Origin: an uncultured Saprospiraceae bacterium
GTDB lineage: Bacteria; Bacteroidota; Bacteroidia; Chitinophagales; Saprospiraceae
DNA length: 42,995 bases
Assembly (NCBI GenBank): GCA_937944245.1
Contig: CALDYY010000003.1
Location: 1 to 42,995 of the forward strand
Reading direction: 5' to 3'
The stretch's first letter is position 1; each line of letters starts with the position of its first letter. Below are positions 16,212-23,963 of the stretch, piece after piece. Both the position numbers and the translations under genes were made by a program. The notes under the pieces are model-generated. The model made no database searches. It was not told where the DNA came from and worked only from the letters and a program-made list of their open reading frames with translations.

Positions 16212-18452
16212 ATGAAAAAGATATTAATTTTTGCAACACTAACTCTAACCTTTACTTGCCTATTCTATGCCTCAGCCACAAGCCAAGAGCAACTTATTAT
16301 CAACAAGAAACGCCTTTTTTCTGATAAAATTTCTATTCAATTACTTTCACTCGTAGAGGACTATAACGCTGGCAAAGATATTACGGCTTGGCAAAAAAAA
16401 TTTCCTCATGCCATTTTTTCAGATGGCAAAGTATTAATTGAAGCTATATCTAATCACGAAGATGCAAGTATTTTGCTAAAGGAAATAGAAGGTGCTAATA
16501 TTAGTATTAAAGAAGTAAGCCACTTTGAGCGCATTCTAAATGGAACCATTGATATTCATAACATTACAAAATTATACGGATTAAGCCATCTACATTACGT
16601 TCATCTTTGCCCTATGCCCTCTAAGAAAAAAGGCACAGTTACTTCACAAGGCGACAAGGCTTTGCGCGCTGATGTTGCCCGCACTACCTTTGCTGTGGAT
16701 GGAACAGGTATTAAAGTTGGGGTATTATCCGACAGCTACAACGCATTAAAGGGGGCTGCCAATGATATTGTTTCAGGTGATTTGCCCGCTGCTGGCGTTC
16801 AAGTGCTAGAGGATCTGACGGGTTCGGGATGGTCGGATGAAGGCAGAGCTATGCTGCAACTTATTCACGATTTAGCACCAAGCGCAGATTTAGCTTTTCG
16901 CACAGCATTCAAAGGCACTGCTCATTTTGCCAATGGCATTACTGCTTTGCGTCAGGCAGGATGCCAAGTCATTGTAGATGACATTGGTTATTTGGCTCAA
17001 CCTTTTTTTATGGATGGCATCATTGCTCGCTCTGTTGACAATAATGTAAATAATGGCGTTACTTATTTTTCTGCCGCAGGTAATTCAGGCGTACTTTCTT
17101 ATGAAGGAACGAATGAATTTAGTAGTGATATTTTCATAATTGATGGTGAAGAATACCAACTTTATGATTTTGATGCAGGCACAGGTACTGATTTTTTTCA
17201 GCGCGTAACTGTACCCGTAGGTGGTTTTGTACAACTATCCTTTCAATGGGATGAGCCTTTTTTTTCTGCCACAGGCGTTGGTTCAAAGTCTGATGTAGAT
17301 ATTTTTTTATTCACTAGCGACCAAGTAAATACCATCAATGGTAAAAAAACAGCGATGGGAAGTATTATCGCTACTGCTTTTGACGACAATATTCGCTCTG
17401 GCGATGCAGTAGAAATACTAAGCGACGAAAATACACATACCTCCTCCACACTATACCTAGCCTTTGGGCTTTATGCCGGAACAGCCCCGACAAGAGTAAA
17501 ATATATTGTTTTTGATGGGATTACGAGCATTAATGAACACAACACCAATAGTTCAACCTCCTTTGGGCATCCTAATGCAGAAAAGGCAATTGGCATAGGC
17601 GCTGCTTTTTTTGGCTCTACACCTGAATTTGGTTTAAATCCACCACGTTTAGAAAATTTTTCCTCCAGAGGAGGGACTCCTATTTTGTTTAATTCAAACG
17701 GTGTTCGCATTACGCCAATAATACGGCAAAAGCCAGAAATAACAGCAGTGGATGGCACAAATACTACGTTTTTTGGAAGCGATATTGCTAGTGACACAGA
17801 CAACTTCCCCAACTTTTTTGGTACTTCGGCAGCAGCACCTCACGCAGCAGCGGTAGCAGCCTTGATGCTGCAAAGACACCCCACAGCTACACCAACCCAA
17901 ATAAAAACAGCATTGCAGGGCAGTGCCATTGACATTTTAAAACGACAGAACAATACAAACACTGGCGTTGGATTTGACTTCGATAGTGGATTTGGCTTAA
18001 TTCAAGCAAATGGGGCTATTCAAGCCCTTGACCAATTCTTTACCCTAAAATTAGACCTCAAAGTAATGCTTCAAGGAGCATTTTCAACTTCACAAATGAA
18101 CACTAATTTGACAGCCAACAACTTAGTACCATTGCAAGAACCCTATAAAGCATTGGGCTTCAAAAAAATAAATAACACTACCTTAGAAACAACAACAACA
18201 GCAGTGCTCAGTCAAACAGGGCAAAATGCCATCGTAGATTGGGTATTTGTGGAATTGAGGGATAAAAGTAACCCTCAAACAGTTATTGCTACACGCTCGG
18301 CATTACTAAAAGCGAATGGAACAGTAGTGGATACAGACGGAAATTCCGCTGTCTCCTTTTTCCCCTTTTCGCCAGATAGTTATTATGTTGCTGTTCGTCA
18401 TCGCAACCACTTAGGCGTAATGACAAACAGCCCAATTCCACTAACGAATTAA
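16212..18452 (+). CDS. Secreted subtilase-fold peptidase of the S8/S53-like type
   Basis: 746 residues from the ATG at 16212, which opens a typical signal peptide (MKKILIFATLTLTFTCLFYA, cleavage near ATSQ); an ATG at 16173 would add 13 charged residues. The peptidase domain (about 150-610) has Asp174 (GVLSDSYN), Asn291 (AAGNSG) and Ser539 (GTSAAAPHAAAVAAL). The usual HGT histidine motif is not seen; its place is taken by DEGRAMLQLIHDLAP with Glu210, as in the S53-like subgroup of subtilases. The last 120 residues form a module ending YYVAVRHRNHLGVMTNSPI, which I associate with Saprospiria secreted proteins. No T9SS sorting domain follows. Its stop codon abuts the stop of the convergent VOC gene. 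Confidence 0.85.
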   Translation: MKKILIFATLTLTFTCLFYASATSQEQLIINKKRLFSDKISIQLLSLVEDYNAGKDITAWQKKFPHAIFSDGKVLIEAISNHEDASILLKEIEGANISIKEVSHFERILNGTIDIHNITKLYGLSHLHYVHLCPMPSKKKGTVTSQGDKALRADVARTTFAVDGTGIKVGVLSDSYNALKGAANDIVSGDLPAAGVQVLEDLTGSGWSDEGRAMLQLIHDLAPSADLAFRTAFKGTAHFANGITALRQAGCQVIVDDIGYLAQPFFMDGIIARSVDNNVNNGVTYFSAAGNSGVLSYEGTNEFSSDIFIIDGEEYQLYDFDAGTGTDFFQRVTVPVGGFVQLSFQWDEPFFSATGVGSKSDVDIFLFTSDQVNTINGKKTAMGSIIATAFDDNIRSGDAVEILSDENTHTSSTLYLAFGLYAGTAPTRVKYIVFDGITSINEHNTNSSTSFGHPNAEKAIGIGAAFFGSTPEFGLNPPRLENFSSRGGTPILFNSNGVRITPIIRQKPEITAVDGTNTTFFGSDIASDTDNFPNFFGTSAAAPHAAAVAALMLQRHPTATPTQIKTALQGSAIDILKRQNNTNTGVGFDFDSGFGLIQANGAIQALDQFFTLKLDLKVMLQGAFSTSQMNTNLTANNLVPLQEPYKALGFKKINNTTLETTTTAVLSQTGQNAIVDWVFVELRDKSNPQTVIATRSALLKANGTVVDTDGNSAVSFFPFSPDSYYVAVRHRNHLGVMTNSPIPLTN

Positions 18453-18866
18453 TTAAACCGCAAAAATTTGAGCAAAGTCCTTAAATGATTTAAACTCAAT
18501 GGCATTACCACTAGGGTCAAGGAAAAACATAGTAGCTTGTTCGCCAACTTCGCCTTGAAATCGAATGTAAGGTTCAATAATAAATTTAATACCATGCGTC
18601 TTTAATTTTTCAGCGAGTGCCTCCCATTCTTCCCAACTCAAAATTGCACCAAAATGACTGACAGGGACATTTTTACCATCTACCGCATTAGTAGGTTGGT
18701 GTTCGGCATCAGTGTCTATTAAATGCGCTGTAATTTGATTACCCCAGAAATCAAAATCTATCCAACGCTCCGAAGTTCTACCAACGCCACAACCCAATAG
18801 TCCCTCGTAAAAATCACGTGTTTTTGTTAAATCCGTAACGGGAAAAGCTAAGTGAAAAGGTTGCAT
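18453..18866 (-). CDS. VOC-family (glyoxalase-like) protein
   Basis: 137 residues made of two beta-alpha-beta-beta-beta units. [20 protein letters not shown] opens the first, QITAHLI gives a possible metal-ligand His, and [15 protein letters not shown] closes the second with a Glu. These are consistent with the metal site of vicinal-oxygen-chelate enzymes, which include glyoxalases, dioxygenases and resistance proteins. The substrate is not known. It is a single gene, convergent with the peptidase (no bases between stops) and divergent from the SET gene, 77 bases away. Confidence 0.85.
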   Translation of the reverse strand: MQPFHLAFPVTDLTKTRDFYEGLLGCGVGRTSERWIDFDFWGNQITAHLIDTDAEHQPTNAVDGKNVPVSHFGAILSWEEWEALAEKLKTHGIKFIIEPYIRFQGEVGEQATMFFLDPSGNAIEFKSFKDFAQIFAV

Positions 18867-18943
18867 AATTGCTAAATATTATTGATAATTGACGAAGTTA
18901 GTTAATATTAGCATTATATCATCATCAAATATTGTTTTTTCTC

Positions 18944-19330
18944 ATGCAGCGCATTCCTTCCATTTATGTTGGAAAAAGCAACTTACATCATCGAGGCGTA
19001 TTCGCCAGTCGAGATATTGAAGAAGGTACTACTATTGAGATTTGCCCTGTTATCATCATTCCTGAAAAAGATGTTCCTATTATTGATAAGACTATTTTAC
19101 ACGACTACTATTTTACTTGGGGAGATGAGCAAACAGAAGGCGTAATTGTGCTAGGCTATGGGAGTATTTATAATCATGCTGTTGATGCAAATGCTGATTT
19201 TATTATGGATTATGAAGAAATGACGATGGACTTTGTTGCGAATCGCTACATTAAATCTGGTGAAGAAATTACCATTAATTATAATGGAGAGCAAGGCAAC
19301 GATGCACCTGTTTGGTTTGAGGTGAAGTAG
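18944..19330 (+). CDS. Small SET-domain protein
   Basis: 128 residues from the ATG at 18944; an in-frame TTG four codons earlier is less likely. It is a bare SET domain: GKSNLHHRGVFASRDIEEGT, then VLGYGSIYNHAVDANADF and IKSGEEITINYN. These match the core G-x-G, the NHS/NHA pseudoknot and the EE-x-x-x-x-Y motifs of SET methyltransferases, which use S-adenosylmethionine to methylate lysine. It lacks pre-SET and zinc post-SET regions. Such small bacterial SET proteins are common but their targets are unknown. Convergent with rpsP, 34 bases apart. Confidence 0.88.
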   Translation: MQRIPSIYVGKSNLHHRGVFASRDIEEGTTIEICPVIIIPEKDVPIIDKTILHDYYFTWGDEQTEGVIVLGYGSIYNHAVDANADFIMDYEEMTMDFVANRYIKSGEEITINYNGEQGNDAPVWFEVK

Positions 19331-19364
19331 AAGCTTTGATGCTCCTACTTCGGCTTTCAACAAC

Positions 19365-19994
19365 CTATTCTGTTTTGTCTTCTTCTGGTGTTGTAACTGC
19401 TTCAACCATAACAACTTCTTCCACTACTTGCGATGTTTCGATTGCTTCTTGAGCAGCCTCAACTGCACTAGCCATACCAAATACCTCTGCCGCAGTTGCC
19501 GTTTCTTCTAATGTCTTATCTGTACCCAACAATTCTTTAGAAGTTACTTCTCCTTCTTTCGATACAAAGCTAACCTTTGCAGCTTTATCAAGACCAGCCA
19601 TTCTAGCATGGAAGGCTTCTTTTTCTTTCCTAGTCTGCTCAAAGCGAGCTGCTACTCTAGCTTCTTTTTTCTCCAACCAAGCATTGAATTTCTCATCTGC
19701 CTGCTCTTGTGTCAGTGAGCCTTTAGCCACCCCTTGCTGAAGATGCTTTAAATACAGCACTCCTTTGAATCGGAGGATAGCCCTTACAGTTTCCGTAGGC
19801 TGTGCACCATTTAATAACCAATCATAGGCTCTTTTACGATCTAATTCAATAGTAGCTGGCTTAGTCATTGGATTGTAAGTTCCAATTTTTTCAATGAATC
19901 GTCCATCTCTAGGTGCTCTAGCATCTGCTACTACGATGTGATAGAAAGGGCTTTTCTTTCTGCCTTTTCTCTGTAATCTTAATTTAACTGGCAT
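19365..19994 (-). CDS. rpsP: Ribosomal protein bS16 with long C-terminal extension
   Basis: 209 residues. The first 80 are the bS16 core: [20 protein letters not shown], then [13 protein letters not shown] and [15 protein letters not shown]. The rest is a Bacteroidota-type extension: a charged helical stretch (about 95-145) and an acidic Ala/Glu/Val-rich end. It helps assemble the 30S subunit. Usual neighbours rimM and trmD are absent, and the downstream gene is convergent, so the gene is monocistronic here. A full-match promoter lies upstream and a two-part hairpin lies in its leader. Confidence 0.96.
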   Translation of the reverse strand: MPVKLRLQRKGRKKSPFYHIVVADARAPRDGRFIEKIGTYNPMTKPATIELDRKRAYDWLLNGAQPTETVRAILRFKGVLYLKHLQQGVAKGSLTQEQADEKFNAWLEKKEARVAARFEQTRKEKEAFHARMAGLDKAAKVSFVSKEGEVTSKELLGTDKTLEETATAAEVFGMASAVEAAQEAIETSQVVEEVVMVEAVTTPEEDKTE

Positions 19995-20020
19995 TTAAAA
20001 TGTTTTTTTATGAACCAAAA

Positions 20021-20048
20021 CCCACTTACCTTGTCAACAAGCTGTGGG
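20021..20048 (-). promoter_or_regulatory. Two-part hairpin in the rpsP leader
   Basis: Outer arms CCCAC (20021-20025) and GTGGG (20044-20048) enclose inner arms CTTGT (20030-20034) and ACAAG (20037-20041) around a two-base loop. The hairpin lies between the rpsP promoter and its ATG, so it is transcribed in the leader. Ribosomal-protein leaders often carry autoregulatory structures; that role here is inference. Confidence 0.45.
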
Positions 20049-20063
20049 ATTTCCAGTGGAGGG

Positions 20064-20094
20064 CAAAAGTATAGCGAAAAATGTTCATTTGCAA
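20064..20094 (-). promoter_or_regulatory. rpsP promoter (-33/-7)
   Basis: On the minus strand: TTG (20094-20092), 20-base spacer, then TACTTTTG (20071-20064). Both elements and the spacing match the Bacteroidota housekeeping promoter. The predicted start leaves a leader of about 60 bases before the rpsP ATG. Confidence 0.75.
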
Positions 20095-20101
20095 GATTTT
20101 T

Positions 20102-20133
20102 TTGATTTCACGAGAAAAAAGTTAATACTTTCG
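20102..20133 (+). promoter_or_regulatory. Candidate promoter of the T9SS hydrolase gene
   Basis: TTG at 20102-20104, 21-base spacer, then TACTTTCG at 20126-20133, one mismatch from TAnnTTTG. It lies 27 bases before the ATG at 20160. It is back to back with the rpsP promoter, only about 8 bases apart, so the two could interfere. Confidence 0.55.
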
Positions 20134-20159
20134 ATAAAACAATAAAAAACAACTGCACC

Positions 20160-21605
20160 ATGAAATTTAATAATTATTACTTCTTGGCATTAATTGTAAT
20201 CCTTACGACTACAAAACCTACTCATGCGCAAGACCTTATTGAAGCCAAGTTACTGCGAACTTATGTTCCTCTGCAACTAATACTTCAATTTGGTTTACCC
20301 GCCACCAATTCAATAGAACTCTACAAAGTTTTATACACCACACCCAACGCCATTGGTGTGAAAGACACCGCTTCGGGTTTATTAGTTGTCCCCTTGCTCA
20401 ACGAGGCATTACCTATTGTAGCTTACCATCATGGCACTACTAGCCCGAGAGAAAACGTGGCTTCAAGGGAGCAATTTCATATTGCCGAATTATATTTGGG
20501 CGGTAATGGCTTTATCACTACTTCCGCTGATTTTTTAGGTATGGGCGACGCTAAAGGATTTCATACCTATCTCCATGCAGCTACGCAAGCCTCTGCCAGC
20601 ATTGATTTGCTGCGAGCCGCACGCACTTTCTGCAAAAATAAAGGCATTCAGCAAAGCGAACACCTATTCGTTACAGGGTACTCACAAGGTGGTCATGCCG
20701 CTATGGCGACGTTCAAAACGTTAGAAACTTCTTTTGCCGTCGAATTTCCAGTAACGGCTGCTGCGCCACTATCTGGTCCTTACAACTTAACTGGAAGTTT
20801 TCGAGCAGATATCACCGCCAATAGGGAATATCTTTTTCCCGCCTACTTTGCCTATCTAGTAAAAGGTTATCAAGTGGTTTATGGTAATATTTATACCGAA
20901 TTGACAGATATTTTTCGCCCGCAATATGCAGCGTTGATTGCCAAATTTGATAATCAACCCGATTACCCACTCGATGCTTTGAATGAAGATTTGCTCAAGG
21001 CGCTTCGAGAAGAAAGTGAAGTGGCAACACCGCGTTTCTTATTTCAGAACAATATCATAACTGCCTTTACAGCGAATGATAGAAGCAATCCACTCATTAA
21101 TGCCTTAAATGAAAACAACGTATTTGACTGGATTCCTAATGCCCCTATGCGGATGTACTATTGCGAGGCAGACGAGCAAGTACCTTTTCAAAATGCAACT
21201 TTCACCGATTCTTTGATGAATGCCAGAGGCGCAAAAGACGTACAGGCAATCAGTGTGGGCGAAAACCTCAATCATGGAGCATGTTCTGTACCAGCTTTTC
21301 TAAGTGCCGAGACTTTTTTTAGAACTTTTTTGGAAACAACTTCTACTAAAACCCCTTGGGCAGCAAGAGATATAGATATAATTATCTACCCTAACCCAAC
21401 GAGCGATGTATTAAATATTCAAATAGACAACTCTTCAGAAGAAATAACACTTACCCTATTCGATGAATTGGGCAGAATCGTTCAAATGACAAAAAATGAA
21501 ACTTCCATTCATATTGCCCATATGAAAAATGGCTATTATTTACTAAAAATACAGACAAAAGAGCAAGTGATTGTAAAAAGAGTTATTAAACAAGCGGAGC
21601 AGTAA
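20160..21605 (+). CDS. Secreted alpha/beta hydrolase with T9SS sorting domain
   Basis: 481 residues. Signal peptide 1-23 (ending THAQ). The hydrolase domain has an HHGT oxyanion region (about 90-93), nucleophile Ser175 in GYSQGGHA, acid Asp338 in YYCEADEQVPF and His372 in NHGAC, a complete triad like secretory lipases and prolyl-oligopeptidase-type esterases. The last 70 residues, from IYPNPTSDVLNIQI to VKRVIKQ, are a type A T9SS C-terminal sorting domain, so the enzyme should be exported across the outer membrane and anchored or released. Substrate not known; ester or lipid cleavage is likely. A double hairpin follows the gene. Confidence 0.88.
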   Translation: MKFNNYYFLALIVILTTTKPTHAQDLIEAKLLRTYVPLQLILQFGLPATNSIELYKVLYTTPNAIGVKDTASGLLVVPLLNEALPIVAYHHGTTSPRENVASREQFHIAELYLGGNGFITTSADFLGMGDAKGFHTYLHAATQASASIDLLRAARTFCKNKGIQQSEHLFVTGYSQGGHAAMATFKTLETSFAVEFPVTAAAPLSGPYNLTGSFRADITANREYLFPAYFAYLVKGYQVVYGNIYTELTDIFRPQYAALIAKFDNQPDYPLDALNEDLLKALREESEVATPRFLFQNNIITAFTANDRSNPLINALNENNVFDWIPNAPMRMYYCEADEQVPFQNATFTDSLMNARGAKDVQAISVGENLNHGACSVPAFLSAETFFRTFLETTSTKTPWAARDIDIIIYPNPTSDVLNIQIDNSSEEITLTLFDELGRIVQMTKNETSIHIAHMKNGYYLLKIQTKEQVIVKRVIKQAEQ

Positions 21606-21620
21606 AGTGAGCTAAAGTTT

Positions 21621-21677
21621 TTGGAAAAGATAAATTTCCAACAAAACAAGACAGGCAGATGATTACTCATCTGCCTG
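21621..21677. terminator. Two stacked hairpins between convergent genes
   Basis: First hairpin: TTGGAAA (21621-21627) and TTTCCAA (21635-21641). Second: CAGGCAGATGA (21652-21662) and TCATCTGCCTG (21667-21677), a perfect 11-base stem with a 4-base loop. The second is symmetric and suits termination from both sides, between the hydrolase gene and the susD-associated lipoprotein gene. Confidence 0.75.
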
Positions 21678-21719
21678 CCAAATCTTAACTAAAAAATTAT
21701 CTTAGTTACCTAACTCAAA

Positions 21720-22295
21720 TTACTTAAACTCAACACGATAGAAGAATGGAGAACGGTAGTATTGACCACCAGAAACATCACCACTCAAATTAGAATTTGT
21801 AAATACTCGACCACTTTTGGTAGTCAATGATAAACGAAACTCTAGGAAATCACCTGCATTGATATCGGTTGTGCTAAGATTAATTGCCTGCAATGCTTGT
21901 GTCACTGGCACTTCAATGGTAGCCGCTGGATACTGACTTCCCGATTTGGGATGTACATTTGGCAAAATAATAGAATGCTTTTGAAAAGCGGAAGCTGGAA
22001 CGGTAGCTACTTTTGCTTCTGGCGTAAGCGCAGCACCTCTTCTTCTTTTTACAAAAACTTCTACTTCTTGTACTGTTGCACCATTTTCTGCATCCACTGC
22101 CTCTACCGTTGTTTTGAATCTAGCACTTCCAATTTCTGCTAAATTAAAGGCAGTTGGGTTTTCCAATGTACGCAAATACGTTCCTGTCTCAAAGCTATTG
22201 TAAGGAATTGCTGGGTCAACAAAATCCGTACAAGCATTGAGAGAAAGCGCAAAAAGGAATCCAAATAATATTTTAAATTTGTTCATTTTCGACAT
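21720..22295 (-). CDS. SusE/F-position surface lipoprotein
   Basis: 191 residues with a lipoprotein signal peptide; the lipobox LSLNAC puts the acylated Cys at residue 22 (an ATG at residue 4 is also possible). The mature part looks like one or two beta-sandwich domains: AEIGSARFKTTVEAVDAENG, then SRVFTNSNLSG-like ends. I do not recognise the family. It is the third gene of a susC-susD-lipoprotein operon, 9 bases after susD, the position usually held by SusE/SusF-type substrate-binding lipoproteins. Binding at the cell surface is inferred from context only. Confidence 0.72.
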   Translation of the reverse strand: MSKMNKFKILFGFLFALSLNACTDFVDPAIPYNSFETGTYLRTLENPTAFNLAEIGSARFKTTVEAVDAENGATVQEVEVFVKRRRGAALTPEAKVATVPASAFQKHSIILPNVHPKSGSQYPAATIEVPVTQALQAINLSTTDINAGDFLEFRLSLTTKSGRVFTNSNLSGDVSGGQYYRSPFFYRVEFK

Positions 22296-22304
22296 TTTTT
22301 GATA

Positions 22305-23945
22305 TTAGTTAATAAAACCAACAGGGTTAGTATCCCAGAATGTACGCACATCATGGTTTGCCTTCTGTGGTGCATTACGGTTCAAATTCACGTGGTCTAA
22401 AGGATAGAAAAATGTTCTAGGGAATCTTCCAAATCCTGGAATCTGACCTGGCTGCATATTATCTGGCTGACCTGTTCTACGGTACAAGTTGTATGCCTCA
22501 TTTCCACCTCCATATAGCGAAATCCAGTATTCACGAGCGATGATACGCAAACGAGCAGCATCGGATACAGCAGCATCGTACTCGTTGCTAATGTAAGTGA
22601 TGTAGCTATCGCGAGCTGCATTGTAGTCTGCATCAGATTGGAACGCTCTGATTTTAGCTGCCTCAGCAGTTCCTAATGACCAACTGCGTACATAGTTGAT
22701 GTGCTTAGTTACTGCAGAAATTAACAGTGCTTTTGCATCTCCGCTAGTGCCTAGAGTTAAAGCTGCCTCCGCCAACATAAAGTCCACATAAGCTGCCAAC
22801 ATAATTGGCTCAATACCCGCACCGCTATTACCGCGATTAGCAGCAGACATAGGTGCTGGTTGGTTATTATCGAAACTAGCCCCTACAGGATAGATACCAA
22901 ACAGCGTTCTACCTAAGTTATCAGGTGGAATACCTTGTGGGTCAAGGTGATCACGTCCCCAGTAACCTCTTGTACCAGTCATACACCATATCATATCAAC
23001 AGGATAGTGGGCTGGTAAAAACTCTGTTAAACAGCGTGCCTGTGCCTCATTCGTTGGATTTACCCCTACCTGACGATAGAAATAATACTTCGCACGAGGA
23101 TCGTCAAAGCCCTTAGCCTCTGTCAGATGCCACATAAAAAAAGTGGATTGATAAGCACCGCCCCCATTAGGATATTGATTATTATACTTTGGATTAACAC
23201 TTTGGGGGTCTGCTAGACTCACCCCATACTTCCAAACAAAGTCATCGCCATCCTTTAAGAAATTATTTTCTGCGACTAAAGCATTAATAGCAGCAGTAGC
23301 ACCAGCTCTATCCACTAACTTCAAATTCAAGTGGTAGCGCAGCAATAAGGTATTTACTAAGCGTGTCCACTTAGTGTAGGTACGAGCATAGAAGAAATCA
23401 TTCGGATTACCAATAGAGGAAACCACTGCAAAGTTGGCTTTTGCTGCGTTTAGTAAATCGAAAGCAGCACGATACACCTCAGCACCTCCGTCGCGTTTTG
23501 GATTGAAATTAGCAGGGTCAAGTGCCTCTGAATAAGGTACATCTCCAAATTGATCCACTAATACCATGAGTACATAAGCCTCAATGGTTTGCGCAATCGC
23601 TAGGTGGCGACGGAAATTACCTTTCTCTGCTAAATCTTTTAATGCTTTTACGTCATTTAAAATATTAGCATAAGCTCTAGCCCAAGTACCATTTTGATTG
23701 ACTGCTTGATGAGCAATTTCATAAGTATCAGATGCTTGGTGCTCAATTCTTGTTACGCGTGCTCCACGAAGTTGTGTAGAGCGGTAAAAATCTGCCAAGT
23801 CCACTTGAATGCGGTTCAATAAGAAATCCACATTGGAACTTTCAAACGTTACTTCATTTGGGTTGTCTAAGAATTTATCAAAATCACAAGAAGTGATAGT
23901 GAATATGCCCGAAATGAATAACATATAGATGAATATTTTTTTCAT
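22305..23945 (-). CDS. SusD/RagB-like nutrient-binding lipoprotein
   Basis: 546 residues. Lipobox TITSC gives the acylated Cys at residue 20. The mature start DFDKFLDNPNEVTFESSNVD and the later EAYVLMVLVDQFGDVPYSEAL, KANF and YVDFMLAEAALTLG fit the SusD-like_2 group, with its TPR-like helices. These proteins form the lid over a SusC channel and bind the substrate before TonB-driven import. It is placed 18 bases after susC and 9 before a lipoprotein gene, so the three are one operon. No glycoside hydrolase or other enzyme is next to them, so the substrate cannot be guessed. Confidence 0.93.
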   Translation of the reverse strand: MKKIFIYMLFISGIFTITSCDFDKFLDNPNEVTFESSNVDFLLNRIQVDLADFYRSTQLRGARVTRIEHQASDTYEIAHQAVNQNGTWARAYANILNDVKALKDLAEKGNFRRHLAIAQTIEAYVLMVLVDQFGDVPYSEALDPANFNPKRDGGAEVYRAAFDLLNAAKANFAVVSSIGNPNDFFYARTYTKWTRLVNTLLLRYHLNLKLVDRAGATAAINALVAENNFLKDGDDFVWKYGVSLADPQSVNPKYNNQYPNGGGAYQSTFFMWHLTEAKGFDDPRAKYYFYRQVGVNPTNEAQARCLTEFLPAHYPVDMIWCMTGTRGYWGRDHLDPQGIPPDNLGRTLFGIYPVGASFDNNQPAPMSAANRGNSGAGIEPIMLAAYVDFMLAEAALTLGTSGDAKALLISAVTKHINYVRSWSLGTAEAAKIRAFQSDADYNAARDSYITYISNEYDAAVSDAARLRIIAREYWISLYGGGNEAYNLYRRTGQPDNMQPGQIPGFGRFPRTFFYPLDHVNLNRNAPQKANHDVRTFWDTNPVGFIN

Positions 23946-23963
23946 TATTTGTTACTTTTTTAA

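Noticed and set aside
17471-17900. Minus-strand frames inside the peptidase gene
   Set aside because: Antisense to the clearly conserved active-site region of the peptidase; the translations show no domain.
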